A stretch of DNA of 64,000 nucleotides, taken from the NCBI GenBank assembly GCA_052400625.1, contig JBQTGH010000007.1. One strand, written 5' to 3'. Below, piece after piece: positions 9,951 through 19,032 of the stretch. Made by a program: the position numbers and the translations under genes. The stretch comes from Thermophagus sp052400625 (lineage in GTDB: Bacteria > Bacteroidota > Bacteroidia > Bacteroidales > Marinilabiliaceae). Positions within the stretch are counted from its first letter, which is position 1. Each line of letters opens with the position of its first letter. Under the pieces are notes generated by a model that did not search any database, was not told the origin of the DNA, and saw only the letters and a program-made list of their open reading frames with translations.

Positions 9951-11909
9951 ATGAAAAACAGATATATTAAAAGTATTCTCGGAATCATCTCAATGATGTT
10001 GTTGCTCGTTGGATGTTCGGATGTTTTAGATGAACAACCCCGAAGCATCTATGAACCTGGCTATTTTAAAACTGAAAAAGGTGTTGAGGGCGGAATCACT
10101 TCCCTTTATGCTCATCTCCGCTATATCTATGGCCAGGCCTATTATTACAATGCTTGCTTGACCGGAACCGACGAGGTAACTTATGCCCAAAGTGCTGATG
10201 CCAATTTTAAAGATATGGACCTTTCGGGGGCCGGATCTTTAACCCCCAGCAGTAGCCGGGCTGATGTCTTATGGTCCGCTGCATTCCCTAATATCAATAC
10301 GGCCAATGGTATCATCGAAAACGCAGAGGAAGTTGAATCTATTCCGCCTTCACTTATTGCCGAGGCAAAATTTTTTAGAGCTTTCGATTATTTTTTGTTG
10401 GTTCAGACTTTTGGCGGTGTTCCCCTGGATTTGGGCGCCGGTGAACTGGCGTTTAATACTTCTCCTTCGCGTAGCTCCGTGCGAAATACGGTTCCTGAAG
10501 TCTATACCAGAGCCATTTTCCCAGATCTGCTCGATGCCATTACCGACTTGCCAGAAGAACCAAGAGTTACAGGTGGCGTGACCAAAACCGTGGCTCGGCT
10601 ATTCCTTTCCAAGGCTTATCTTACCTATGGTTGGTGGCTCGAAAATCCAAATAACATTCCTACTTATCCGGTAGCCGATAGGGTTGATCCTGATGGTCAT
10701 GATGCACAATGGTATTTCCAAAAGGCGTACGATATTGCCGTTGAGGGGATCGGAAATCCGGGACCCTACGGTCTTCAGGAAACCTTTTATGATGTCAATC
10801 TGGCTCAAAACGATCGTAATAATGAAATCCTTTTGTATGCCGACCATACAGAAGAAAGTGAATACTATAATGGGGGTAGTTTGACCTACGGTACCGGAAG
10901 TGCACCCGATAATTTTGCCGTTTGGATGATGACTTGGAATTATACCAATATTAGAAGTGGGCAAGATCCGGGTTGGAATGATCAGATCAGTTCTGTTCAA
11001 CGAGAGGCTTCTCAGGCATTAGGTCGACCCTGGACGCGGATGTGTCCTACCATTGGTGTGATAGAAAATACTTTTGCCGACAAGACAAACGACTCCCGGT
11101 ATGATGGTACCTTTACCACTGTTTATCGCGGAAATTGGCCCAAAGGGGGCAGTGATGCCGAATTTGTTTATAATGCAAATAATATGATGGTTTATCCCGG
11201 TGAACCCATTTTAACTTTTCTGGATGAAGAACCCGCAACCTCTATTGACTATTCTAATGTTGTATACAAAAGTAATATTGGAGCCGGTGTTTTGCCTGGA
11301 AGAGCTGATTTTGTCATCTCGCCACGAGGAATTAGTCGGTTGAGATATCCCGGATTATGGAAACTGGGCGTTTACAGAACCGATAACAATGGCGGTCTGG
11401 GACAACCCAATGCCGGAAGTACTCGTCCATTCAATATTGCCAAGTTTTCAGAGTTCTATTTTATTGCTGCAGAAGCTGCGGTTAAAGGGGCTACCACACA
11501 AGCCGGTAAAAATGCCAGAGAGTTGATCAATGTGATTCGTGGAAGAGCCGGTAAATGGCGTTGGAATAACAATGGTAATGTTCTTAAAGAAGTAGATAAT
11601 AGCGCTCAAATGGTGGCGGCTACCCCTAATGATATTACTATTGAATACATTCTGGAGGAAAGATCCAGAGAATACTATGGAGAAGGGTACAGGTGGTATG
11701 ACTTGGTTAGAACCCAAACATGGGATCAAATTGCGGCTACTTATGAGATTGGTCCCTCTGAATTGGAAAAACAAGGAGAAGATCCTCAGATGGTTACCAG
11801 AAATATTCAGGACCATCATTACCTGCGTCCTATTCCTCAAAGTCAAATTGATGGCTTAGAGATGTCAGAAGAGGAAAAAGATGCTTACCAAAATCCTGGC
11901 TATAATTAA
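9951..11909 (+). CDS. susD: SusD-like surface glycan-binding lipoprotein
   Basis: A 652-residue lipoprotein. The signal peptide ends in a lipobox at LLLVGC (Cys about residue 22), followed by the acidic start of a mature SusD (SDVLDEQP). Features of the SusD/RagB family are visible: an N-terminal helical region (YFKTEKGVEGGITSLYAHL), TPR-like helices (AEAKFFRAFDYFLLVQTFGGVPL, shortened here to its first part in most families) and the C-terminal EYILEERSREYYGEGYRWYD segment. It caps the SusC barrel and presents bound oligosaccharide. It is longer than many SusDs (about 500-600), with a long middle section. A rho-independent terminator follows 14 nt after the stop, separating it from the downstream GH2 gene. 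Confidence 0.95.
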   Translation: MKNRYIKSILGIISMMLLLVGCSDVLDEQPRSIYEPGYFKTEKGVEGGITSLYAHLRYIYGQAYYYNACLTGTDEVTYAQSADANFKDMDLSGAGSLTPSSSRADVLWSAAFPNINTANGIIENAEEVESIPPSLIAEAKFFRAFDYFLLVQTFGGVPLDLGAGELAFNTSPSRSSVRNTVPEVYTRAIFPDLLDAITDLPEEPRVTGGVTKTVARLFLSKAYLTYGWWLENPNNIPTYPVADRVDPDGHDAQWYFQKAYDIAVEGIGNPGPYGLQETFYDVNLAQNDRNNEILLYADHTEESEYYNGGSLTYGTGSAPDNFAVWMMTWNYTNIRSGQDPGWNDQISSVQREASQALGRPWTRMCPTIGVIENTFADKTNDSRYDGTFTTVYRGNWPKGGSDAEFVYNANNMMVYPGEPILTFLDEEPATSIDYSNVVYKSNIGAGVLPGRADFVISPRGISRLRYPGLWKLGVYRTDNNGGLGQPNAGSTRPFNIAKFSEFYFIAAEAAVKGATTQAGKNARELINVIRGRAGKWRWNNNGNVLKEVDNSAQMVAATPNDITIEYILEERSREYYGEGYRWYDLVRTQTWDQIAATYEIGPSELEKQGEDPQMVTRNIQDHHYLRPIPQSQIDGLEMSEEEKDAYQNPGYN

Positions 11910-11923
11910 TCTCTGATAATGGA

Positions 11924-11966
11924 AGCATACTGGCTGTTCGGAATGGAACAGCCAATATGCTTTTTA
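11924..11966 (+). terminator. Rho-independent terminator after susD
   Basis: A 16-bp stem (11924-11939 with 11946-11961, one mismatch, 6-nt loop; arm ends AGCATA...TATGCT) runs straight into a T-run. It ends only about 15 nt before the chosen start of the GH2 gene, leaving no room for a promoter, so downstream transcription should depend on read-through. Confidence 0.85.
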
Positions 11967-11980
11967 ATGTTTTAATATTT

Positions 11981-14734
11981 ATGGGTTTATCATCGTTTTT
12001 TAAATATGCCATAAAAGTTACCGGATGCTTTATCATGCTATCCGGATTAGTTGTTTTTATGGGGTGCTCATTTAATGAGAACGAAGAGACGGTCAGGGAA
12101 AGAATTTCCATCAATAAGGATTGGCGGTTTTACAAATATGGCAAGGGGGAAATACCTGACGATTTAATTTATGATGTTCTACCTGAATTAGACAAGGTTG
12201 AAGAACTTCGTGTCGCTGATGCCAAACCTACAGTCGCTGATGCTGTAGAAGCCCGGAAGGAGATCCTGAAACCATGGATCCTTCCTTCCGGAAATGCTTT
12301 TATTAAAGACTCTTCAAAACACTTTGTTCGTCCCGAAGGCAACCCGGGCGGTGATTTTCCCTTTGTTCAAACTGATTTTGATGACACTTCCTGGAAACAG
12401 GTTCATTTGCCTCACGACTGGGCCATTGCTGGTCCTTTTCAGGAGGGATGGGAATCTGAAGTTGGGGGCGGCATGGGGCGATTGCCGGTGAACGGAGTCG
12501 CCTGGTATCGGAAAAAATTATTTGTTCCTTCCAATTGGGACGGGAAAACGGTTTATTTGGATGTGGATGGGGCGATGGCCTATGCCATGGTTTGGCTTAA
12601 CGGAAATCTGGTGGGGGGCTGGCCCTACGGATACAATTCCTGGAGATTGGATCTTACCCCCTACCTTCTTATTGGAGAAGTCAATCAACTGGCCATTCGA
12701 ATAGATAATCCCAATCACTCCGCGAGATGGTATCCGGGGGCAGGGATTTATCGAAATGTTTGGCTCTCAGTGGTGAATCCTGTTCATGTGGCACATTGGG
12801 GAACTTTTATATCCACCCAAAATGTGAATGACGCATCTGCTCGCGTAAAGGCTAGAATTGATGTTGAAAATAAAGGAACCAAAAAGGCCAACATTGAAGT
12901 GATTACCAAAATATTTCCGTTTGAGGAAGGGGGTCATGAGGCCAATAAACAGATAGCCGTTTCCGGGCCTTTAAAAGCGTCAGTATTATCCAATTCAATC
13001 GTTAGGGTAGAAGATGTTATTGACATTCCCAACCCCGCGCTTTGGGGACCACCGCCTTCGCAAGAGCCCAATTTATACTTGGCGGTGACGGAGATTTTCC
13101 ATAATAACCGGAAAATCGACTGTTATGAAACCCGTTTTGGGATTCGACGTGTTGAGGTTGACCCTAATCGGGGACTGATTGTTAATGGGGAGCATATTCC
13201 CATCAAAGGGGTGAATCAACATCACGACCTTGGAGCTCTGGGAGCTGCCTTTAATAAGCGGGCTGCCGAACGTCAGCTGGAGATCCTTCGGGAAATGGGG
13301 TGTAATGCCATCCGGATGGCCCATAACCCACCTGCTCCCGAGTTGTTAGAACTTACTGATAGAATGGGATTTCTCGTGGTAGATGAGGTGTTCGATTGTT
13401 GGGAGAGAAAGAAAACGCCTCACGATTTTCATCTTATTTTCCCGGAATGGCACGAACAGGATCTCAGGGCCATGGTGCGCAGAGATAAAAACTGTCCTTC
13501 TGTTTTTCTGTGGAGTTTTGGCAATGAAGTGGGAGAACAATATACCGGTGATGCCGGGGCTACTCTGGCAAAAAAGCTGGCTGCTATTGTAAAGGATGAA
13601 GATCCCACTCGACTGACAACCGCTTCCATGAATTATGCCCGACCCAATATGCCTTTCCCGGCCGTTTTGGATGTTATCTCACTGAACTATCAGGGAGAAG
13701 GAATCAGACAGGATCCCATGTTTAAAGGTACTGACCGTATCCAGACTCCGCCGTCCTATCAGATTTTTCATGACCAATTTCCCGACAAACTGATCCTTGG
13801 CAGCGAAACGGCTTCTGCCATGAGTAGCAGGGGTGTTTACCTCTTCCCCGTTGCCGACAAATTGAGCTCGCCGGTCAGAGATGGAATGGGGGGAGATCCA
13901 AATATACGGCAGGTCAGTTCCTATGAACTGTATGCCGTCGACTTCGGATCCTCTGCCGATAAGGTTTTCAGAACCATTGAAAAACATCCCTTTGTGGCCG
14001 GTGAGTTTGTATGGAACGGATTCGACTATCTGGGCGAACCTACACCTTACTATTTGTCTCGCAGCTCATATACCGGTATCGTCGATTTGGCAGGCTTTAA
14101 AAAAGACCGATTCTTTCTATATCAAGCACATTGGAGACCGGACTTCCCGATGGTACATATCCTGCCCCATTGGAATTGGCCGGAACGGATAGGAAAAATA
14201 ACGCCGATACATGTTTTTACTTCCGGCGATGAGGTGGAACTCTTTCTCAATGGAAAGTCGCTGGGACGCAAAAAAAAGAAAGAGTTTGAATACCGTTTGC
14301 GTTGGGATAATGTGGTTTATCAGCATGGAGAATTGAAAGCGGTAGCCTATAAAAATGGAAAAATATGGGCGCAAAAAGGGATCAAAACAACAGGGAAGGC
14401 TTACAAAATTAAATTGTCGGCCGATCGATCATTGATTAAAGCTGATGGATATGATCTCTCTTTTATCACTGCAGAAATTGTTGATGAAAATGGACTAGTG
14501 GTTCCTGGGAGTAATCATTTGATTCATTTTAGCATCGATGGACCGGGAAGCATTGTCGCTACGGATAATGGAAATCCGACTGACATGAACCTATTTTCTG
14601 CCACCAACCGGAATGCTTTTAATGGATTGGCTCTGGCAATTATTCAGTCGAAGAACGGAACATCCGGAGTGATTAATGTTTCTGCAAAATCGCCCGAACT
14701 AAAAGGTGGAGATATTATTATTAAAACCCAATGA
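11981..14734 (+). CDS. Glycoside hydrolase family 2 (beta-galactosidase-like) lipoprotein
   Basis: A 917-residue GH2 enzyme: signal peptide with Cys after FMG (CSFNENEE), N-terminal jelly roll (WLNGNLVGGWPYGYNSW), Ig-like middle, TIM barrel, and C-terminal domains (DUF4982-like and Ig-like). Acid/base Glu is about residue 516 in WSFGNEVGEQY; the nucleophile is probably Glu about residue 609 in ILGSETAS. GEFVWNGFDYLGEPTPYY is typical of the family. An earlier ATG at 11957 lies inside the terminator stem, so 11981 is preferred. GH2 enzymes remove beta-linked galactose, glucuronic acid, mannose or arabinopyranose; in a xylan locus it may trim a galactose or related side chain. Exact specificity cannot be read from sequence. 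Confidence 0.88.
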   Translation: MGLSSFFKYAIKVTGCFIMLSGLVVFMGCSFNENEETVRERISINKDWRFYKYGKGEIPDDLIYDVLPELDKVEELRVADAKPTVADAVEARKEILKPWILPSGNAFIKDSSKHFVRPEGNPGGDFPFVQTDFDDTSWKQVHLPHDWAIAGPFQEGWESEVGGGMGRLPVNGVAWYRKKLFVPSNWDGKTVYLDVDGAMAYAMVWLNGNLVGGWPYGYNSWRLDLTPYLLIGEVNQLAIRIDNPNHSARWYPGAGIYRNVWLSVVNPVHVAHWGTFISTQNVNDASARVKARIDVENKGTKKANIEVITKIFPFEEGGHEANKQIAVSGPLKASVLSNSIVRVEDVIDIPNPALWGPPPSQEPNLYLAVTEIFHNNRKIDCYETRFGIRRVEVDPNRGLIVNGEHIPIKGVNQHHDLGALGAAFNKRAAERQLEILREMGCNAIRMAHNPPAPELLELTDRMGFLVVDEVFDCWERKKTPHDFHLIFPEWHEQDLRAMVRRDKNCPSVFLWSFGNEVGEQYTGDAGATLAKKLAAIVKDEDPTRLTTASMNYARPNMPFPAVLDVISLNYQGEGIRQDPMFKGTDRIQTPPSYQIFHDQFPDKLILGSETASAMSSRGVYLFPVADKLSSPVRDGMGGDPNIRQVSSYELYAVDFGSSADKVFRTIEKHPFVAGEFVWNGFDYLGEPTPYYLSRSSYTGIVDLAGFKKDRFFLYQAHWRPDFPMVHILPHWNWPERIGKITPIHVFTSGDEVELFLNGKSLGRKKKKEFEYRLRWDNVVYQHGELKAVAYKNGKIWAQKGIKTTGKAYKIKLSADRSLIKADGYDLSFITAEIVDENGLVVPGSNHLIHFSIDGPGSIVATDNGNPTDMNLFSATNRNAFNGLALAIIQSKNGTSGVINVSAKSPELKGGDIIIKTQ

Positions 14735-15072
14735 AAATGAGTATGGCAACGTAGAGTTGTCACAACAAGAACAGGTATAAACGGATGGTCAGGCAAGTTG
14801 CATCAGACCAATGAACTATCTTAATTATATACTGGTGAACAGTAGATGTTGAATGGGGCGTAGGATAATAGGGTGAAGATAATTGTTTAATTTGATGGTT
14901 GAGCAATAAGTTAAAATTTAGATTGTTGTATTCGAAAAAGTGTATATTCGTGATGAACGGTTTAATGCTTTTGGTCGAAGCAATTATTATTGAAAGGAAA
15001 ATTAGTAAAAAACCTAATAGTTGACCAGAAAGATAAATCAATAGTGAGAAATTATTTTAAAACGATAAACAT
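14735..15072. other. Intergenic region between GH2 and GH10
   Basis: No gene is supported. It holds a diverged copy of the dispersed motif at 14787-14813 and a near-consensus -7 box TATATTCG at 14943-14950, with TTG 17 nt upstream, which could start a GH10-GH3 transcript. GTTGTCACAAC at 14755-14765 is a short palindrome. The region is A/T-rich towards its right end. Confidence 0.35.
14787..14813 (+). repeat. Diverged copy of dispersed motif
   Basis: The right half, CATCAGACCAATG, matches CATTAGACCAATG of the copy at 56371-56397 in 12 of 13 bases; the left half is weaker (about 20 of 27 overall). Same strand as the flanking glycosidase genes. It may be chance on its own. Confidence 0.25.
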
Positions 15073-16101
15073 ATGAAAGTAAAAATTGGCTTATTCGCTT
15101 TAATTAGTTTTTATTTTGCGGCTTGTAATACCCCCCCACAAAATTTAAGAAAAGCCGCCGACAGAAATGATCTTGATCTGGGATTTGCCGTACATACCAG
15201 CTTCTTCAATATGTCGGCCGATGATCCCTATATCGAATTATTAAAAAAGAATGCCAATACTTTGGTGGCCGAAAATATAATGAAACCGGTTTATATTCAG
15301 CCGGAACAAGGGGTTTTTCATTTTGAAATGGCCGATCAGTTGGTCGATTTTGCACAGGCCAATAATATGAAAGTTCGCGGGCATTGCCTGGTCTGGCATC
15401 AGCAAATACCTTACTGGATGAATGATACGACATTTACCAGAGAGGAATTGTTGAAAATTATGGAGAAGCATATCACTACCGTGGTTTCTAGGTATAAAGG
15501 GAAAGTTAAGGAATGGGATGTGGTGAATGAAGCCATTGACATTAATGAACCGGACAATTTTCGCCGATCGGTGTGGTATAAGGTTATCGGACCCGAATTC
15601 ATCGACTCTGCTTTTGTTTATGCGCATCGGGCCGATCCGGAGGCCATCCTCTATTATAACGACTATGATGCCGAAGGAATGGGTGAAAAGTCGAACGCTG
15701 TTTACGAAATGGCACAAAACTTATTAAAGAGGAATATTCCCATCCATGCCATCGGACTTCAATCGCATTTTACCATTAATCAAATCGATCTGGATGCTAT
15801 CGAACAGAACCTCAACAGAATTGGGGAGTTAGGACTGCTGGCTAATATTACCGAGCTGGATATCGGAATCCCTGCCGATAGTTTTTCCGATCAGGCACTG
15901 GAAGAACAAGCAAAATCTTATGGCCAATTGCTTCAGTTGATTTTGGATAAAACCAATTCCACTGCTTTTATCATCTGGGGGTTACACGATGGACTTTCTT
16001 GGATCCCCGGATTCTCTGAAGGAAAAAGAGTGGCACCGCTGATCTTTGATCCTTCATTAGAGCCTAAACCTGCATACTATAAATTGTTAGAGATTCTTTA
16101 A
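15073..16101 (+). CDS. GH10 endo-1,4-beta-xylanase, lipoprotein
   Basis: A 342-residue GH10 catalytic domain with a lipoprotein signal peptide (lipobox YFAAC, Cys about residue 17) and no added binding module. Conserved (beta/alpha)8 landmarks: HCLVWHQQIPYW, the acid/base Glu about residue 153 in WDVVNEAI, AIGLQSHF, the nucleophile Glu about residue 261 in ITELDI, and FIIWGLHDGLSWIPGF. It hydrolyses internal beta-1,4-xylosidic bonds by a retaining mechanism and tolerates (methyl)glucuronic acid branches, yielding aldouronic acids for the GH67 enzyme encoded downstream. The small size suggests either surface priming of xylan or periplasmic cutting of imported chains. GH3 follows after 52 nt on the same strand. 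Confidence 0.95.
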   Translation: MKVKIGLFALISFYFAACNTPPQNLRKAADRNDLDLGFAVHTSFFNMSADDPYIELLKKNANTLVAENIMKPVYIQPEQGVFHFEMADQLVDFAQANNMKVRGHCLVWHQQIPYWMNDTTFTREELLKIMEKHITTVVSRYKGKVKEWDVVNEAIDINEPDNFRRSVWYKVIGPEFIDSAFVYAHRADPEAILYYNDYDAEGMGEKSNAVYEMAQNLLKRNIPIHAIGLQSHFTINQIDLDAIEQNLNRIGELGLLANITELDIGIPADSFSDQALEEQAKSYGQLLQLILDKTNSTAFIIWGLHDGLSWIPGFSEGKRVAPLIFDPSLEPKPAYYKLLEIL

Positions 16102-16153
16102 TGGCGATTTAAGGATGGCAATTTTTAAACAATAACTAATATAATTCATTACC

Positions 16154-18823
16154 ATGCATCAAAAAAACCAAACAAAACAGTCGAACTTGAGGCGTCGGTT
16201 CACGCTGCTCGTTTCTTTGTGGATGGCCCTTGTCATGTTTGCGGGCTGTGAACAAAAGAAAGAAAAATATCTGGATACCGATTTGTCCTTCGAAGAGAGG
16301 GCGGAAGACCTGGTAAGTCGAATGACCCTGGAAGAAAAAGTGTCGCAAATGCAGCATTCTGCTGCGGCCATCGATCGACTGGGAATTCCCGAATACAACT
16401 GGTGGAATGAATGTCTGCACGGTGTTGGTCGTGCCGGCTTGGCAACCGTTTTCCCCCAGGCAATTGGAATGGCTGCCATGTGGGACGACGATGAGATGTT
16501 ACGAATCGCCAATGCCGTGTCGGATGAAGCCAGAGCCAAACATCACGATTTTGCCAATCGGGGAAAACGTGGGATTTATCAGGGGCTCACTTTCTGGACC
16601 CCCAACATTAACATCTTTCGTGATCCCAGATGGGGACGGGGAATGGAAACTTATGGCGAAGACCCCTATCTGACCGGTGAACTCGCCGTGAATTATATTC
16701 GCGGATTGCAGGGCGATGATGACAAATACCTTAAACTGGTTGCCACTTCCAAGCACTTTTTAGTTCACAGTGGACCCGAACCGGATCGGCATCATTTCGA
16801 TGCTAAAACATCTGAGCGAGACTCCCTCTTGACCTATACCCCCCACTTCAAAAAAACCATTCAGGAAGCAGGCGTCTATTCCGTTATGTGTGCCTATAAT
16901 CGCTACAACGGATTGCCATGCTGTGGTAGTAAACCTGTTGAAAACCTATTAAGAAATGAGTGGGGATTCAAAGGATATATTGTCTCCGATTGTTGGGCCG
17001 TAGCCGACTTCTATAAAGAAGGACATCATGAAGTGGTGCCCACCGTCGAAGAAGCTGCTGCCATGGCCGTAAAAGCCGGTACCGATCTGAATTGCGGAGA
17101 TTCCTATCCCGCTCTGGTGGATGCCGTTAAGCAAGGACTGGTTAGTGAAGAAGAGATCGATGTGTTGGTAAAACGACTCATGGAAGCCCGAATGAGGCTC
17201 GGGATGTTCGATCCCCCCGAAATGGTGCCTTTTACCAATATCCCTTATTCTGTTGTCGACAGTAAAGAACATCAGGAACTGGCTTTGGAGGCAGCCCGAA
17301 AATCAATGGTGTTGCTTAAAAATGATAATAATATCCTTCCGCTGGATAAGAATATTAAAAATGTGGCAGTAATTGGTCCCAATGCAGATAACTTAGATGT
17401 CTTGCTGGCCAATTATAATGGTTATCCTTCCAATCCGGTTACCCCATTAAAGGGAATTCGTCAAAAACTTCCGGAGGCAAATGTTCAATATGCCTTGGGT
17501 TGCAGTCATGCCGAAGGATTTCCTTATTTAACGCCCATCCCATCCGAATATCTTTTTGTGGACGAAGCTCTTTCCCAAAATGGTTTGAAAGGCGAATACT
17601 TTGATAACACCCAGATGCAAGGTGATCCGTCGCATGTTCGTGTCGATGAAAGTGTGAATTTCACCTGGTGGACAACACCGCCTTTCGATGGAATGCAATA
17701 CGATAAGTTTTCGGTTCGATGGTCCGGTTGGTTGGTGCCTCCCGTGTCCGGTCAATATGCCATTGGTGGCGAAGGGTTTTCTTCTTATAAAGTAATGCTC
17801 GACGATGAAGTGATGGCCACATGGAATGATATTCACCATCCAAGGGCGCTCTATGAAACCATTAATCTTGAAAAAGGAAAAAAATACAAAGTGCTCATAG
17901 AATATAAACAGGACAATTCTGAGTATCCTGTTATGAAGCTTTTGTGGGATAGACCCGGTCAAAATCTGAAACAAGAAGCGCTTCAACTGGCTAAGGCTTC
18001 GGACGTGGTTCTGATGTTCATGGGGCTGAGTCCTAACCTGGAGGGTGAAGAAATGCCGGTTAAAGTTCCCGGATTTGCCGGTGGTGACAGAGTAGATATT
18101 AAGCTGCCAAAGGTTCAGACCGAACTGGTGAAATCTGTTATGGCTTTAGGAAAACCGGTGGTCCTGGTGTTGCTCAATGGAAGTGCACTGGCCATAAACT
18201 GGGAAGCTGAACATGTGCCGGCCATTCTCGAAGCTTGGTATCCCGGACAGGCTGGCGGAACTGCCATTGCCGATGTGCTGTTTGGAGACTATAATCCTGC
18301 AGGTCGTTTGCCGGTGACCTTCTATAAATCGGTTGAGCAGCTGCCCCCCTTCGATGATTATAGCATGAATGGACGTACTTATCAATATTTTAAAGGAGAA
18401 CCTCTCTATCCCTTTGGATTTGGGCTAAGTTATACCACCTTTAACTATTCCAATCTGGTGGTACCCGATGTTGTTGAAGCAGGGAAAGAGATGACGATTA
18501 GTGTGGAGGTTACCAATGCCGGAAAACGGGACGGCGACGAGGTGGTACAACTTTATGTTTCTCACCCCGGAGTAGAAAATACTGCACTCAGAAGCCTGCA
18601 GGGATTTGAAAGAATTTCGCTGAAAGCCGGTGAAACAAAAACCGTTTCATTTACACTTAAACCGGAACAACTTGCAGTCTATCACCCCGAAAATGGTTTG
18701 TATGTTCCGGAAGGTAAGGTGATGTTTAGTGTTGGTGGAACCCAACCCAATGCCCAAGATGGTGATAAAGACAGTGCTTTGGAAACCCTGATCGACATTA
18801 AGGGGAATTATAAGGTTCAATAG
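16154..18823 (+). CDS. GH3 beta-xylosidase/beta-glucosidase with inserted PA14 domain, lipoprotein
   Basis: An 889-residue GH3 enzyme. The signal peptide has a lipobox at MFAGC; the first GH3 domain carries WGRGMETYGEDPYL, the KHF segment (ATSKHFLVHSG) and the nucleophile Asp about residue 279 (IVSDCWAVADF). A PA14 domain (about 477-603, from GLKGEYFDN to KLLWDRP) is inserted in the second alpha/beta domain, and a fibronectin-III-like domain closes the protein (about 780-870). PA14 insertions near the active site restrict access to short oligosaccharides. With GH10 and GH67 next door it most likely releases xylose from xylo-oligosaccharides, although glucosidase or arabinosidase activity cannot be excluded. 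A terminator follows. Confidence 0.92.
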   Translation: MHQKNQTKQSNLRRRFTLLVSLWMALVMFAGCEQKKEKYLDTDLSFEERAEDLVSRMTLEEKVSQMQHSAAAIDRLGIPEYNWWNECLHGVGRAGLATVFPQAIGMAAMWDDDEMLRIANAVSDEARAKHHDFANRGKRGIYQGLTFWTPNINIFRDPRWGRGMETYGEDPYLTGELAVNYIRGLQGDDDKYLKLVATSKHFLVHSGPEPDRHHFDAKTSERDSLLTYTPHFKKTIQEAGVYSVMCAYNRYNGLPCCGSKPVENLLRNEWGFKGYIVSDCWAVADFYKEGHHEVVPTVEEAAAMAVKAGTDLNCGDSYPALVDAVKQGLVSEEEIDVLVKRLMEARMRLGMFDPPEMVPFTNIPYSVVDSKEHQELALEAARKSMVLLKNDNNILPLDKNIKNVAVIGPNADNLDVLLANYNGYPSNPVTPLKGIRQKLPEANVQYALGCSHAEGFPYLTPIPSEYLFVDEALSQNGLKGEYFDNTQMQGDPSHVRVDESVNFTWWTTPPFDGMQYDKFSVRWSGWLVPPVSGQYAIGGEGFSSYKVMLDDEVMATWNDIHHPRALYETINLEKGKKYKVLIEYKQDNSEYPVMKLLWDRPGQNLKQEALQLAKASDVVLMFMGLSPNLEGEEMPVKVPGFAGGDRVDIKLPKVQTELVKSVMALGKPVVLVLLNGSALAINWEAEHVPAILEAWYPGQAGGTAIADVLFGDYNPAGRLPVTFYKSVEQLPPFDDYSMNGRTYQYFKGEPLYPFGFGLSYTTFNYSNLVVPDVVEAGKEMTISVEVTNAGKRDGDEVVQLYVSHPGVENTALRSLQGFERISLKAGETKTVSFTLKPEQLAVYHPENGLYVPEGKVMFSVGGTQPNAQDGDKDSALETLIDIKGNYKVQ

Positions 18824-18856
18824 TATTCTATTGTTGCCGAATGATTATTGAAAATG

Positions 18857-18889
18857 GCCTCCGGTGATTTTTCCAACGTCGCCGGAGGC
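18857..18889 (+). terminator. Stem-loop terminator after GH3
   Basis: GCCTCCGGTGA pairs with TCGCCGGAGGC (11 bp with one G-U) around a 10-nt loop, followed by an A/T-rich tail rather than a strict T-run. A 9-nt near-promoter TAAATTTTG at 18890-18898 directly follows and could restart transcription for GH67. Confidence 0.6.
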
Positions 18890-19032
18890 TAAATTTTGAG
18901 TTTAGTCTTCAATTATTATTTTTCTTCTATAACAGGCCTCATTGGTGGTGTTGAATCTGATGAGTGTGGGGTTTTTTTTACCGTTTCTGAAACGGGATTA
19001 TACATCGTTACTTAGTGTTCAATTTTATTGAT

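Noticed and set aside
11957..11980. Earlier ATG for the GH2 gene
   Set aside because: It lies inside the terminator stem; ATG 11981 is followed by a full signal peptide.
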